DNA of 64,000 nucleotides. It comes from Fratercula arctica. Lineage: Eukaryota > Chordata > Aves > Charadriiformes > Alcidae. Position numbers and translations under genes: made by a program. The DNA lies in NCBI GenBank assembly GCA_947846985.1, contig CANTUZ010000026.1, positions 51,504,730-51,568,729 of the forward strand, in the 5' to 3' direction. Position 1 is the first letter of the stretch, and each line of letters starts with the position of its first letter. A model generated the notes under the pieces. That model made no database searches and had not been told where the DNA came from. It worked only from the letters and a program-made list of their open reading frames with translations. Of the stretch, positions 39,101 to 51,782 are shown one piece after another.

Positions 39101-42100
39101 ATTGTGAGTTAATGGGAATCAGAGATAATGTATATTAAGAACTGGGATTTGTTTTCTAATCCAGACATTTAAACCAGTTTGAAGATAGTGGTTGTCTATA
39201 GTTATTTATTGTTTCAAACTTAATATGTTCCAAGTGTGTTGTTTTGTTTAGTATTGATTAATGCGGGATAAAATACATGGGAAGAGGAGCTCGCCTGTTT
39301 TGATGGCTGTATCAATCCTCTTCACTCTTTTTCTCCTCCCAGCTGTGAGGATGTGTTAGCACAGCGTTGCACAGAGCCTCATCGAGAGAGTGCGTTCTGT
39401 TGAGCTCTGGGGTAGCCAGGGTGCACAGGGCAGAAACTCCAGGCAGACATCACATTCTCAGCTCAAAATGAGACAGCCACAGAGTTAATGCTTCACAGCA
39501 AGCACATAAGGGAGTACTGCCAGACCCGGTTCTGTATTTTGGGATGCTGCTTCAGGCAGCTAAGGCCTCCTCTGAGTCCGTGCTGTTATTAGTTGTATTA
39601 GTCTTGTGTGCTGTGAATTGTTGATTCTGATGGAATGGCTCATGTTTTAAGGTTCACCTTACAGTGTGGGCTCTACTTCTGTATTTCATGTTCACATTTC
39701 AGCTTAAATGGTGAGACCCATTTCAAGAAACAGGTTTCTGAAATCAATTAACATTTAAAAATTAAGCTGATATTAAAATACTGTAGAATAATTTTTCTTT
39801 TCCTTGTTTGTAAAAAGCCACTTAAATTGTTGGATTAACAGCCATCCCTTTCAGTTAATAGTGAAAGAAGTCTTACTGCCATTAGTAAGCAGCAGTGTTC
39901 TGCTTTGTGAAAGACTGCACATTTGTTTTGTATAAAATCTTTTTTATGATGAAAAGAAACAAATGAAAGCTTATAAACCCAAATTGTAAAAAGTTGTGCT
40001 TTACAGGCAGATATTAAAACACATATTAAAAAATGGGGATAATTTCAGTTAAATTGTTTTCTTCAAAGATGAAGGAATAGAAATATTTATGTTTCTTAAT
40101 TTTGGGTGCTCACAGAAATTGACGGGACTTAAATCTTCCCTTACTACTGCGAGTTAAAGCTGACAGTAGTTGAATTGCTTTTGTGATAAAGCAAATGGTT
40201 ACATTTAACCATATATGTTATTGAATGTAAAGAAATACATAATTTGTCCAATGGCATTTAGTTAAGATGAGCTTTGCTTTGCTGCCATTCACTAATGAAA
40301 TTTGGGTGTCCTGAAAACTTGAGCATGATGACAGATTACCCTTGCCTTATTTTTGTCAATGTTCTGTAATTGCAATAGGGGTCATGAATTAAATGCATCT
40401 TTGCCAATAATAATTACTTTGTCACAGCTTTTATGACAATTATCATTTAAGTTGATGCTTGTGGAAAGCAGACAATGTATCACTACTATTGAATAGGGAA
40501 AGTCTCTTCCAGTTTAAGTTTGAAATAAATCTTTTAAATGTAAACTTTTTTTTTTTTTTAACCTTTTTGCCTTTTGTTTCCTGCAGGGGAGAGAGGAAAA
40601 GAACCCTTTATCAAGATTCGTGTGTGTTTGTGAGATATGTTTCTGCCATATTCCTATTTGGTTTAAAATGAGTTCGTTTTATACTCATGGTCAATCAAAT
40701 GGTATAATCTATTTCTAATAAATTGTATTATTAAAATGAGATTAGGAACTGATGATAATGAGTGCCCTGGCATGTTTTGTGGAACCTTAGGATTAAATCT
40801 GTACGTAAATACTTTGAGTATTGCAGTCTCCTGTAGAAGTGAATTTAAAAAAGAAGTTGAATTTGTATTTGAATTCAAAAGTGATTAAATTAAAAGAATT
40901 TGCTTGTAATTTCTTACTCATTGGATTAGGAAGATATATGTAATTTTAAATGTTTGTAAGTTTAATAGTGTAAAACTTACTAGTATTGAGCTTCTAGTGT
41001 AATACCATGATCTCTGTTTGACTCTCTGTTAAAAAGTTATTTTAAAAGTGTTAGTCAAAAGAGAGACTGTTTTCTTTCCCTGTGTAGCAAAGAGGGATTA
41101 TCTGATCATAATTCTTTGCAATGATTAGCTTTTATTTACATCTTTACCCTTTGTCAAAGTGCAATAAATTTGCCAACTTTTATATTGCATCATGACAAGC
41201 TGTTGGTGGTTACATTTTAGGATAGAGGTAGTAATGCAAATTTTAAGCTAAGCAGGAAGAATCTATGTAAACACACACCTGTAGTCAGGCAGTTTCAAAA
41301 CTATTTCATTACTGTGGTTTTTGATTTTTTTTATTGTTATTTTTTTATTGACATTTAGTGTCATTCCTGCTGATAGAGCAGCCTGGCTGTTTTTGTTTAC
41401 AGTAGGTACAGGTATTTCTGTGTATGAGCAATTTCGTTGCTTAATGTTTCTTTCTTTTGTATGGATTTCATCCTTGTCTGTGTAATTGAGCTCATCTGTG
41501 AGCTGGTGATCTGAGTTAGTCCAGGATAAATGCTTCCACTGTATGCGATTTGCCTGTATCTTGTGAAATGAATGCATTTCAGGAGTTTCGGTAATGAGGA
41601 GTAAAAAGAAGTTATGCCTGAGGTTAGCCTAACTGCATGTTATGGTCAGTTATGGCATGCATGGATTTCAGGGAAAACAAACCAGGGAAAATGCACACCG
41701 GGTATGTGATATAGAACACAGTATTGGAGGACCTGGCCACATGCTTCATGCAGGGCAGATTTCTGAGTAGGTTGTATGTGGGCCTTGTCTATAGTATCTC
41801 TTTTCAAACATAAAACTGAATTTTCCTAAGTCCTCCCTGACCCTTCCCTTCCTGTGGTGCCCCTAAATAGGTATGGTTAAGCTGGTGTCTGACCAAGACA
41901 GGTAAAGATTGATGGAGTAAGGAATTGGGGGAAAAGGAGTTTCTTCTACCGTTGGTGCTGACTTCTGGAGTTGATACTTAGATGTTACTACACTCATGGA
42001 AGACAGACTCTCTACTTACAGGAGAACATATTTCACTCTGGCAGAGTTTATCCTGCTAGATGTCTGTCTTAGGAATATTTTCATGCTATGCAAACTTTTA

Positions 42101-43738
42101 TTTATATGTTTTATATGGAAAAAAAAAAAAAATGCATGTTAAGATTTACTTAGATTGCAGTGCACCTGTTCAAATAAAGAGAATGTGGTGTTCATTCTGT
42201 GCCGGTTACTATTTATATTACTATCTCTTTTTCAGTTATTTCGGTTTGATCTTCTGTAAGTTTTTATTAATTGCGAGACTTTTTCGTTGGAATTTAAGTA
42301 GCTTGTATTTATGTACCTCAGACTTTTTTTTTTTTTGAATTATCATCTTTGCTTCAGAGCTGTTCCTTTTTGCTCCTTCAGTTATTGAATAGAATGTAAA
42401 ATAAACTAATACTTGTAGAATCTAGTTCAGAATAGTCAAAATATTGAATTTCTGTAAAACAATGCAGAACTGGAATTCATATATAATAGGCTGCAATACA
42501 TAAAAAGCAAATGATTAAACCATATCTCACTTATCATAGATCTTTTTAATAGGAGCAAAATCTGTGCCATTAGTTCCAGACCAGCGTATTTCCCATTCAC
42601 AATGCTTTAGTGCATAACTTATAAATCTGTCCTCATCCTCCTATATTACTTTTTCAAACCAAGACTAACATCAAGCAAGACAGGATGAATGAAAGTCAAT
42701 GAAGGTCAAATAGACAATCCAATTGTTAAAGATTCTTGGAAGAACAGTACTGTGATCTATAAAATAATTGGGTGTGAATTTCTGTATCTTTGTTGACAAG
42801 GGTTGTTTCTGTAGAACTGCGGTATATTTTCTATGGCATTTGCCTTTAGATTATGCTAGTTTGATCTGTTTGTGTAGTAGGTCTGAATGCCAGTTGTTTA
42901 TACTCTAAAATATTTGTTAGTTTGCAGAAGCTGTATTTGTAATACAGATTTCACTGTTCTATCTCCTGAGTGGTGAAGAGGCCTTTGAGGAAAATGTAAC
43001 ATACAGTTATATATTGCATTATGAAGACACGGTGTTAAGATTGCATAATCATTGCATATATGCCATTGCTAATTTCCCGTGCATTTTTTTCATCAGTCAC
43101 CTTTTCGTTCATTCTGCAGGACAGGCCATCTCTTGGGAGCATAAAACACATCCATACAATAAAAGAGGTTACTATTTCTGGTACCTACTTGTAGTAGGAG
43201 TAATGAGCTGGCCTGCATGTTTGAGTTTAAATATAAAAGTTCAAGTATGTATGTAAGCCATCTGTGCTAGACACTGTAGATCATAAAATAGGAGAAAGTA
43301 ATTAAGCAGAAGAATAGTTGTTTTCAGCCTTGAGCTTTAAATTTAGCTTTGTTGCTTCTATTTCAGATCTGTCTGGAACTTACCTACTTTTTTTCTCCCT
43401 TACAGAAATAGGTCTAATGAAAAATAATACTTCTACATACAAAACTTGTTTTATTATGTTTTTTGAGCCATATATACATAAGGACAGATAGGATTCAGTT
43501 ACCGATTATTCTAACTGAACTCTAGGTGATTGTACTTGACTATAAATAAGTTTATAAATAAAGTCCAGACCACTGCATGTTCTTACTGTGCCCCACCCCT
43601 GCAAAAAGGAGACTAAAAAGACCTAATATAAATTTTATTTTTTACCCTTTCATCTGATATTTAGTTTACAGGTGTTTTGATTTGGTATTTCTATGCATAG
43701 TTTCTTATATTCATTTTATGAGAAGCCATTCTTGTGAA

Positions 43739-43783
43739 ATTGTGTGTATGTGTATATGTATATATAGAAATATATATGTATCT
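43739..43783. repeat. TG/TA microsatellite
   Basis: Imperfect TGTGTATG, TATATG and ATATATATG units over about 45 bp in the intron. Confidence 0.85.
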
Positions 43784-44634
43784 TTTACTTCCCAACTAAT
43801 GCAATCACAGGAGAGTGTGGCCATGTGTTAAGAGTAGCTAACCAAACAGATTATCAAGTGGCCTTCATTACAGGCTGGTTAGGAATCACATTGATAAAAT
43901 ATGAATTGCTGTAAATGACATAGGGTCTGAAAGAGAAGTAATATGTTCCTAGACATTGCTATAGTAAAGGATGCTGACTGCAAGATTATGGTGCTGATCA
44001 AGAAAATTTTTACAATGTTTCCCAGTAAAACTTGAAGTCACCTCCTGCAGATGGTGGAGTTTTGGCTGGTAGCAAAGAATGGGATCTGTTATTGAACTAA
44101 AGACAGCAACAGGTTTGATGCATTGCTATTTTATTTTATTTGTAAGTCAAGTTTTAAGAACAGAAATTGCTGTTTGCAGTAGCAAAATGCCTGTCTGAAG
44201 TGGTGATTTCTACCACAGAAATTTTAAAGCGTATTCAGGTAATTTTATGCTACTTTTGACAGACAGTAAATAATTTTTCTAAACCTGGAAAATCATGAGG
44301 CTTGTATGGCATGCAGAGGTAATGAAGACTCTTTTTCTGACTAGATAGGTGCTGCCTATCTAACGAACACTGAAACAATTCACTGCTAATCTGTAAACTA
44401 TTTAATATATATACTCATAATCTGTTATTAACTTTCACCAAAACTATTTTTTCACAAATTTTGTTTAAAATGCAGAAAATCCCATAGTACGAACAGAAGA
44501 TATTTTAAGACATAGTAATTTTATACAGTAATAGTAATTCAAAATGTCATTTTTTTTAAAGTCTTCATGCGCCCAAATTTCGGCTACATGTAAGAAATTA
44601 TTTGTATTTCAAAGTTTTAAGCTCTGTAATGAAT

Positions 44635-44666
44635 TTGTGATGTTAGGCATTTGTGATGTTAGGCAT
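44635..44666. repeat. 16-bp perfect tandem duplication
   Basis: TTGTGATGTTAGGCAT occurs twice with no spacer (44635-44650 and 44651-44666). Confidence 0.9.
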
Positions 44667-46560
44667 TTATGCTATTAATTTTTCATTACTACATCTTCTT
44701 ACTAGCTAGGGTAAACCTGTCTGCAACAGAGAATCATACTCTAATCCTCTGGAGAGAGACGAGGGTAAGATTTTAACAGGGTCCTCTTCGATTTATACCT
44801 GAAACAGAAGGTTTAGTGTATCTTCTACATAGAAGACAAACTTTTTTTTTCCCTCCCTGCTGTGGTGCTGGTAGAATGCTAAATAGTACAAATTGTGTAA
44901 GTCTTTGATTTCTGATAATATGTGTCAAAGGTTATTAGTCAGTATCTTGAAATTCCCGAATAGTTGGTGTGGCTGTCCTCAGCTGAGAGGAGCATGCAAA
45001 AATAAAAATGTAAGATCGTTGTCAGACCAAAATCAAAGAAACTTCTTACTACACTGTTGGGTTGGGTTTTTTTTTAAGTAGGCAGACCTGAGACATGGGT
45101 CTAGGCAGATACGACGTGACTACTACCCAATTTGTGATTGAATCTGTTTAGCTGACCCTTTTCCCCTTCTTTTTTGGCCTGTTTTCAGTTTCATTGGCTT
45201 CTAAATGCACAATCCCTAAAGGCTTGCCTTTGCTCACTGAGAAGTTGTTACTTTGAGAAAACTGCATTAGACCTATATCCATATTCAGTAACCCCAAACC
45301 AATACAGATTATATGTGTTGTTGTACCTATAATCTTGTTGGCCTCCCTTATCTCTGGGCTGTCTTTTCGGAAATTGTTTTTCCAGAGTCTTCACCAAGGT
45401 CACCATATGCTGCCAGTGTGCAGTTAGTCACGCAAGTTGGAACTGTGGATAAATGTGATCCGCAGCACACTGGGAATAATGTTCCTATGTATGTATTCAC
45501 CTGAGGCTCAGTTGTGGACTACGTATTTCAAAACTTGTTTTGCTTCTGAGTTCTGTGATAACAAGAAGACATCCTTACAAACCCAGAATGTCCTCAGTGT
45601 TCAGGATTAATGATTCCAGACATGGTGAAACGTTCATGAGCGGTTTGGCTGAAAAATAAAGGCTTTGTCCCAAAAATCAATATAGTGTTTTGCATTACTG
45701 TCATTTGCACTGGGACTATATACTTCTCAGAAAAAAACCTACCTTGTTTAAATGAAGATATGCGGGTGTCTTTAGTGTACCCATGTCAATATTATATTGT
45801 TCACAAATTTCACAAAATGTTGTCCTTTTGAATATTTAGTCTACCTACAAAGCATTACATTTATGCAACAGATTGTGTTTCATAATTATTGAATTTTATT
45901 AGACTTTAATTATAAAGGAAAAGTTGTAGAAACAATTAAATCACAACAACAAAATAGGTAACATCTCCATTCAATTGATAACTGACACAATTGTGTATTA
46001 CCGTGAGATATGAGTCTGATGTGGGAAACAGATGTAATACTATCTTTAAGTTAAAATTGTCAATTGCTTTGTTTTAGTGAAAATGTTTAGAAAAGGAATA
46101 TAAACTTAAGATATCACACAATTCAAATTCTGTGCAGAGTCAATGATGGGTATAGCACCAGTCTGCAGGATGCAATAACAAATCTGTCAGTATTTTCATG
46201 TTTATGTATAGTTTATGAGAATAGTGGATAATGGTCTCTTGGGTTTTTTGCAGATAAACAGGATGACAATGATATTTGAATTTGTGATCATCATTCTCTC
46301 TTTTCTTCTGTTTCTTCTCCTCCTCCAAGATGATGATCCCCCTCTGGCGAAGATGATCTTTTTCCTTCCTTTTCATGAATGTATATGGATGTGTGTGCAT
46401 AGCCGATGTTTTCTCTCAAACTCTTGAAACAAGTAATAGTATTGCGAAGAATAACAATGAAAGTATTAATGAGCAGCTTGCCAATGTTACAGAGAAACTG
46501 GCTAGACTGTATTAAGTATGTGTTCATATCACCTATTCAACTGTTATATCTTTTCTGTAG

Positions 46561-46668
46561 GTGACAGATCAGTCAGTGAAAGCTTTTGCTGAACATTGTC
46601 CTGAGCTGCAGTATGTTGGTTTTATGGGCTGCTCTGTTACATCGAAAGGAGTCATTCACCTTACCAAT
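46561..46668 (+). CDS. FBXL17: FBXL17 internal coding exon (leucine-rich repeats), upstream of the pair
   Basis: This 108-bp exon reads as 36 codons in phase 0 at both ends. It starts VTDQ, contains SVKAFAEHCPELQYVGFMGC and ends VIHLTN. That is the cysteine-containing leucine-rich-repeat pattern of F-box/LRR proteins, and I recognise it as FBXL17 from memory of the vertebrate protein, which is nearly identical here. FBXL17 is the substrate receptor of an SCF (SKP1-CUL1-RBX1) ubiquitin ligase and is known for dimerisation quality control of BTB-domain proteins; its LRR solenoid wraps the substrate. The acceptor is a pyrimidine-rich stretch ending in CTGTAG (to 46560). The donor is AAT|GTAAGT, a strong match to consensus. 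The final codon AAT gives Asn where I remember Lys in human. The F-box and earlier repeats lie in exons upstream, outside the window. Joins in frame to 55512. Confidence 0.95.
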
Positions 46669-47111
46669 GTAAGTATTGTAACTATTTTTAGCTAGTCATT
46701 AGCGTGTTTAACTATTGCTAAATCGTAGGTATCAGCCAGGATAAGTTTATACATATGATGAATAACATTGTCATGGATGGAAGCGTGGCAAGATAAACAA
46801 ACTTTGCATTATTTGAGCAGACACATTCAGATTTCCCTGTGTAAAAACATTGTAGTTAAAACATATTCAAGGGATGATACTTTTTCTCAGAAATAATAGT
46901 ACTGTTCAGGTCAAAAGTCTTTAAAATGCCTAATTACATCCGATTCCATTGCAAACAAAACAAAATTCCATAAATGGAAGTGCAAAATTCCTAGTGCAGG
47001 AGATTTAGACAGACAGCTTACTGCAACAGTATATCCCCTATGCATGTACATTTTGTATATATCCATCTGTGTATTTTAATGTAGATAGACATAGACAGGT
47101 TATGTAGATTC

Positions 47112-47230
47112 ATAGATTGATTCATAGATTGTGTTGGGTTGGAAGGGACCTTTAAAGGTCATCTAGTCCAACGCCCAAGGTTAAAGGTCATGTAGTCCAA
47201 GGCAATGTGGGACATTCCCACACAGGTCGC
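47112..47230 (-). mobile_element. CR1 LINE 3'-tail fragment
   Basis: Only the inverted terminal part of a CR1 is present: TTCATAGATTGTGTTGGGTT, GGAAGGGACCTTTAAAGGTC, ATCTAGTCCAACGCCCAAGG. An 18-bp unit AAAGGTCATCTAGTCCAA (47153-47170) recurs as AAAGGTCATGTAGTCCAA (47183-47200), then GGCAATGTGGGACATTCCCA. The repeat within the tail is unusual for CR1 and looks like a local duplication. Confidence 0.88.
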
Positions 47231-47645
47231 TTTTCAGGTGCATGCTTTGGTTACTTCATTATTCTGGCCTAGATTTATTGAGCATTTAATAAATGTTTTA
47301 TCCTTTAACTGAGTGACTTAATAATCCCATTTATTTGATTAAAAAAAAGTCAAAATCTTGACTTTTCTTTAATTAACATTTAGTTTTGATTTTCATGTGC
47401 TTTAATAATAATAAATGATTACGAATCCTGATTTACACAGGAGTGACAATGTTGTATATAGTCCTTCAGAAAATATCTAGGAGGCTGCTGTGTCACAAAC
47501 TTGGAAAAGTCATATGGGATAAGTAATTGGGGTATGTGATTTTTGCTGGGACTTGGGGATTCCAGTTTCCTTCCCTCAATCTGTATCTATACAAATCTTC
47601 ATTAGGCTATTACTGCAAAGGCAGTGATGCGGTAACACTGAACAT

Positions 47646-48000
47646 TAGGGATTGTTCAGCCTAGAGATGAGAAGGCTCCCAGAAGACCTTAAAGGGAGCT
47701 TATAAGAAAGGTGGAGACAGACTTTTTAGGAGGACTTGTAGCAACAGGACAAGGGTAATGGTTTTAAACTGCAAGATTCAGACCAGATAGTAGGAGGAAA
47801 TCTTTTACAATGAGGGTGGTGAAACACTGGCACAGGTTGCCCAGAGAGGTGGTAAATACCCCATCCCTGGAATGGTTGGGGTTGGATGGGGCTCTGAGCT
47901 ACCTGATCTAGTTGGAGATGTCCGTGCTTATTGCAGAGGGGTCGGGCTAGATGACCTTGAAATGTCTCTACCAACTCAAACTATTCTGTGATTCTATGAT
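47646..48000 (+). mobile_element. CR1 LINE 3' end, frame-broken
   Basis: A 5'-truncated CR1 in plus orientation from TAGGGATTGTTCAGCCTAGA to the tail TTCTGTGATTCTATGAT (48000). Diagnostic stretches include TTTTACAATGAGGGTGGTGA, AACACTGGCACAGGTTGCCC, AGAGAGGTGGTAAATACCCC and GGGCTAGATGACCTTGAAAT. The ORF2 end is interrupted (for example around GCAAGATTCAGACCAGATAG), so it is older or more damaged than 29114-29518. Confidence 0.93.
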
Positions 48001-50645
48001 AAGATGCCTGTAAGGTTTGCTAAGTATTCTTTCACATATGAGCGACTTTCTGTGCGCTATAACAAGGTACTTTTTTATATTTATTGCTACTTTAAGCTGA
48101 AGTATATATGCATTTAATATATAAGTGGGATGATGGTATATATTGAGGGGAAAAGAGCGAGTAGGAGACTTTCCCAGTCATAGAGTGACTGGGAAATTGT
48201 ATTGGAATTCTCAGGCTTCTTTGCTCAAGCTGTTGACAAGTGATATCTGCTTGATCTTGGTGCAGTGACTTCAGCCAGTTTCCACCTGGCTCCTCTGTCA
48301 GGTGCTGCTTCCTCCTAGTACAGCAAGCAATTTGAACTAAAACTCTGAATTGTATTGACACATCCGCCACAGACACATGTTCCATTTCCACAGTTCTTTG
48401 GAGGAAATAAGCTCCAGCAGGGAGCTAAAACAAATATCTGGGGAGAAGTAACATGATCTTTAACTTCTGCATCTGTCTTTTTCAGAATTCATCTGTTGAT
48501 GACATCATTTTTTGTTGTAACCGTCATGCATTTCTTATGGTCTATTTTGTGTTGAGTTCTTAATTAGTACTTCATAAGTGCTTAGTAATAAATCCAGTCC
48601 CATGTTCTTAGAGAATGCGGAATCTGTTCTTTGCTCTACCTGGCCTGTGAGCGTGTCCTGCAAGGCTATGGAGAGGTGGTTTCCTACTGTCCTTCTGCTT
48701 CGTGTGTGCAAACTGGAGATAACAGCACTGGCCTCTGTTGTAAAATCGCTTTGAGGCTGATGGATGTATAAAAATTAAGTGGTTTATTATTACTGTATTT
48801 TCCCCCTAGCAATGTTAGCTTTCTTTAAAAATACTGGCACTTGAAAATTCTGAATTACAGTGCTGCTCAATCACAGAGCTTTTTTAATAGCTAATTGTGG
48901 GGTATGGTAGTGAAAATGTTGTATATTTTAGAAAAAGAAGAAATATTCATGGTTTATTTTCATTATTTTTCTACTGCACATAGTGACATTCAGAAATGTC
49001 ATGCTTCTTGAGCAAAACCATGTTGTCACACTGGTGCGTTTTTCCTTGAAGTTGTTGTTAAAAAAAAATGCACCTAGAGTAAATAATGATTATTGGGCAA
49101 AGTGAGAAGCACTGCATGTACATACACTGGGAGAGAGAAAGGGGAAGGAGGAGTGCGTGTATATGCAATTCACAGTAAAAACTCCCAGTTGAAGCCAATG
49201 TTTTTATTATTTAATTATCTTTCCCTAGGTGATCTGTTTTTTCTTATTTTCTTCCTTCTTCCCCTCCTCACATCCTTGTATCTCAAGAGTTTATTGCTGG
49301 TTATTTTTTTTCACTTACTTCTCCTGTAAGTGCAAAGATCTATGCAAACATGCAAACTACCTATGCATGTTAGGTAATTGTGTTGAAGATGGAATAACCA
49401 GATGGGTAATTTTTATTCATTAACCAATTGTGAATAAGAAACTCTATATGCTAACTAGCAAAGTAATGATTTTTTAATTTTTTATCTTTCGCCCCAAAAG
49501 CAGTGGTATTCTCTTCCCGTCTTGTGGTAATTGCTTCTCAGCAGTTTAATTGTTGCACTTCCAATAGAATTTTAACAGCTGGCATCAGCAAATCTCAACA
49601 TCTAGATATAGCTTTATTTCCAAGCCACTTCCTTGGCTTCTCTTGAGTTCTGACACATATGCGAGAGTAATCGCTTTGTAGCGGTGTAACTCTGTGCTTC
49701 TACACCATGTACTTCTGAGAAACTGTGTCTGGTAAAGTTTATTACAGATATTTTCATCCAAATATGTGTGAATCCTTGGACAACATCTTAATAGAAAAAA
49801 GTTCTAACTTATTCTACTAGTCACCAATACATGAAGTCAGTTTATCTAAGAACTGTTTTTGGAATAATGTGATCTTTATTCTTTCTTTGTGTCATAATCG
49901 TTACCCAAGAGTCATGTCCAATCTAACTTAGTCATACCTGTGTCTGAGTTGGTTGCCAGTATGAAGTCAATCAAAATTCAGATTTACATAGCAAATATTT
50001 AGGACTAATTTGGTGCAGACATTATCAGCTTGACAGGTATATAATGATAACCTGCACATGACAAGATTGATCTTGCAAGAGCCTTTTCTAAACTGAACTA
50101 CTGTATGGTCCCTTTCTTTAGTAACTGATTTATTTTGACATGAAGTGCTCTTTTTATGGTAATATTTCAGCATACCTTCTAATCTTAAAATCATTGCGGC
50201 TCTTAGCTAAGAGCATGATTGTTCTTCTTTGGCTAAGTCTAGAGAAAACAATTTCTTAATCAATTTATATAATGAACTGTATTTCATAAGATTTCCTTTT
50301 AAATGTTAGTCTTCCAATCATAGGAAAAAGTCATTAAGTAAGGATTTCTGAACATAGTGATTCTGGGAGATTCTTTATGACAATTGGCTTGATACTTTAA
50401 ACGATGTGGTGCCCTAGACTGTATAAGAGAACCTTTTTACATCTTGTCAAACTAAAGCTGAGCATTTTGTTGAATGAAGTTAACTGTGTCCCTCCTAAGA
50501 TATTCTTCTCATAATTTTTCAGAATTTGGTAATTGTACTCAACTGCTGTTTCTTTTACGTTGAAATGAAGTAAGAAAGGCATTGCAGAGAAGATTGATAG
50601 CATGGTTGAAGGGCTTTCAGTGTTCTGTGGGTGTGTGAAACTTTC

Positions 50646-50664
50646 AAAAAAAAAAAAAAAAAAA
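50646..50664. repeat. poly-A tract (A19)
   Basis: Uninterrupted A run followed by GTTCCTTAG. No retrocopy body is recognisable to its left. Confidence 0.85.
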
Positions 50665-51712
50665 GTTCCTTAGAGGTACTTGAGGGTAAATAACAGAGAG
50701 AGAGAGTAAACTATGACTCAGCAATAACGTAATTCAGCACAACTTTTAGACTTCATAAACTGGAAATAAGTCTTGTCATGTGAGTACTATATGTGCAGTC
50801 TATATGTGTGCACACGTAGCTCCTCTACAATGGGCCTTAATGTTAGAAAGGAGGGCAATATATTTATTTTTGTAGCATAACTTGTAAAAGTATGCATGCA
50901 ATAAATCAAAACTCATTATTATCAGTTATCTTGGAAGGAGTAGCAGCTTGAATACAAATGTGATTCACTTTCTTATTGTGTTTTGCTGTGGTACATTACA
51001 AAACAAAGGAATCTATTGAATGAACTTGCTTCCTTAATTAAGATAGATTTTCCACTCCCTTTTCTCAGGCATGTTTTTTTACAAATACGTACGGTCTTCA
51101 AAACAAGCTTCTTCTGTTTTATTTTTTGTGAGTGATACATATTAAATTTTTGTGCTCATAACGTAGATTTTGAACATTTATTTCTTATTTAAGCAATGGG
51201 ACCTCAATGTTCTGCAATATTTAACTTCTAAAAGGGAAATTAAAAGTTGTGAATGTGCAGAACATTAAATCAGTCTATGGGAAAATAGTCTCCTCTGTAA
51301 CTACTCAATAATTTTCCAATTCTTTAAACCATGTATGAATGCTGTTTCAGGAACACGGTATATCTCAATAATATAGTTCAGTTACTTCAGCTCTTAAGTA
51401 AAAATTAATGTATGTGACCTTTTTAAAAATAGCTTATAGATTCTATTGGTATAATAATAAAAAGAATGTGATTTAAAATTTTTTCAGGTTGTTATTTTTT
51501 TATTTCCTGTGATCATACATTTGCTTTTGGGGGCTTAAATCAGAGAGCAGTTTATTCCCTGAAGACACGTATACACAGAGTGTCAAGAAAATTAAGCTTA
51601 ATTAGCAAAAGATGGGAATTTAAAGCTCATTAAGTCCTTGTAAACGCTTTCCTTCTGAAATAATTTGGCTTTACTTCTGAAGAGGATTGATCTTATACGA
51701 ATTGTTTAGTGG

Positions 51713-51782
51713 TATACTTGGCAGTGTTAGGTTTGCGGTTGGACTTGATCTTAAAGGTCTTTTCCAACCTAAAAGTATTGAA
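51713..51782 (+). mobile_element. short CR1 LINE 3'-tail fragment
   Basis: Seventy bases match only the last part of CR1: GGCAGTGTTAGGTTTGCGGT, TGGACTTGATCTTAAAGGTC, TTTTCCAACCTAAAAGTATT. Very short 5'-truncated insertions of this type are common for CR1. Confidence 0.85.

Larger units (their letters stand above)
33125..46560 (+). other. FBXL17 intron directly upstream of the visible exon
   Basis: About 13.4 kb of AT-rich intron. No retroelement with a clear end was recognised. A segment at about 39280-39600 is richer in G+C and less simple in composition than its surroundings but has no open frame or repeat hallmark. A T12 run precedes CTTTTTGCC at 40547-40559. The last 32 bases form the acceptor of the 46561 exon. 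Confidence 0.7.

Noticed and set aside
41263..41577. 104-codon minus-strand frame
   Set aside because: Lys/Asn/Ile-rich composition as expected from AT-rich DNA; no domain, polyadenylation signal or splice sites.
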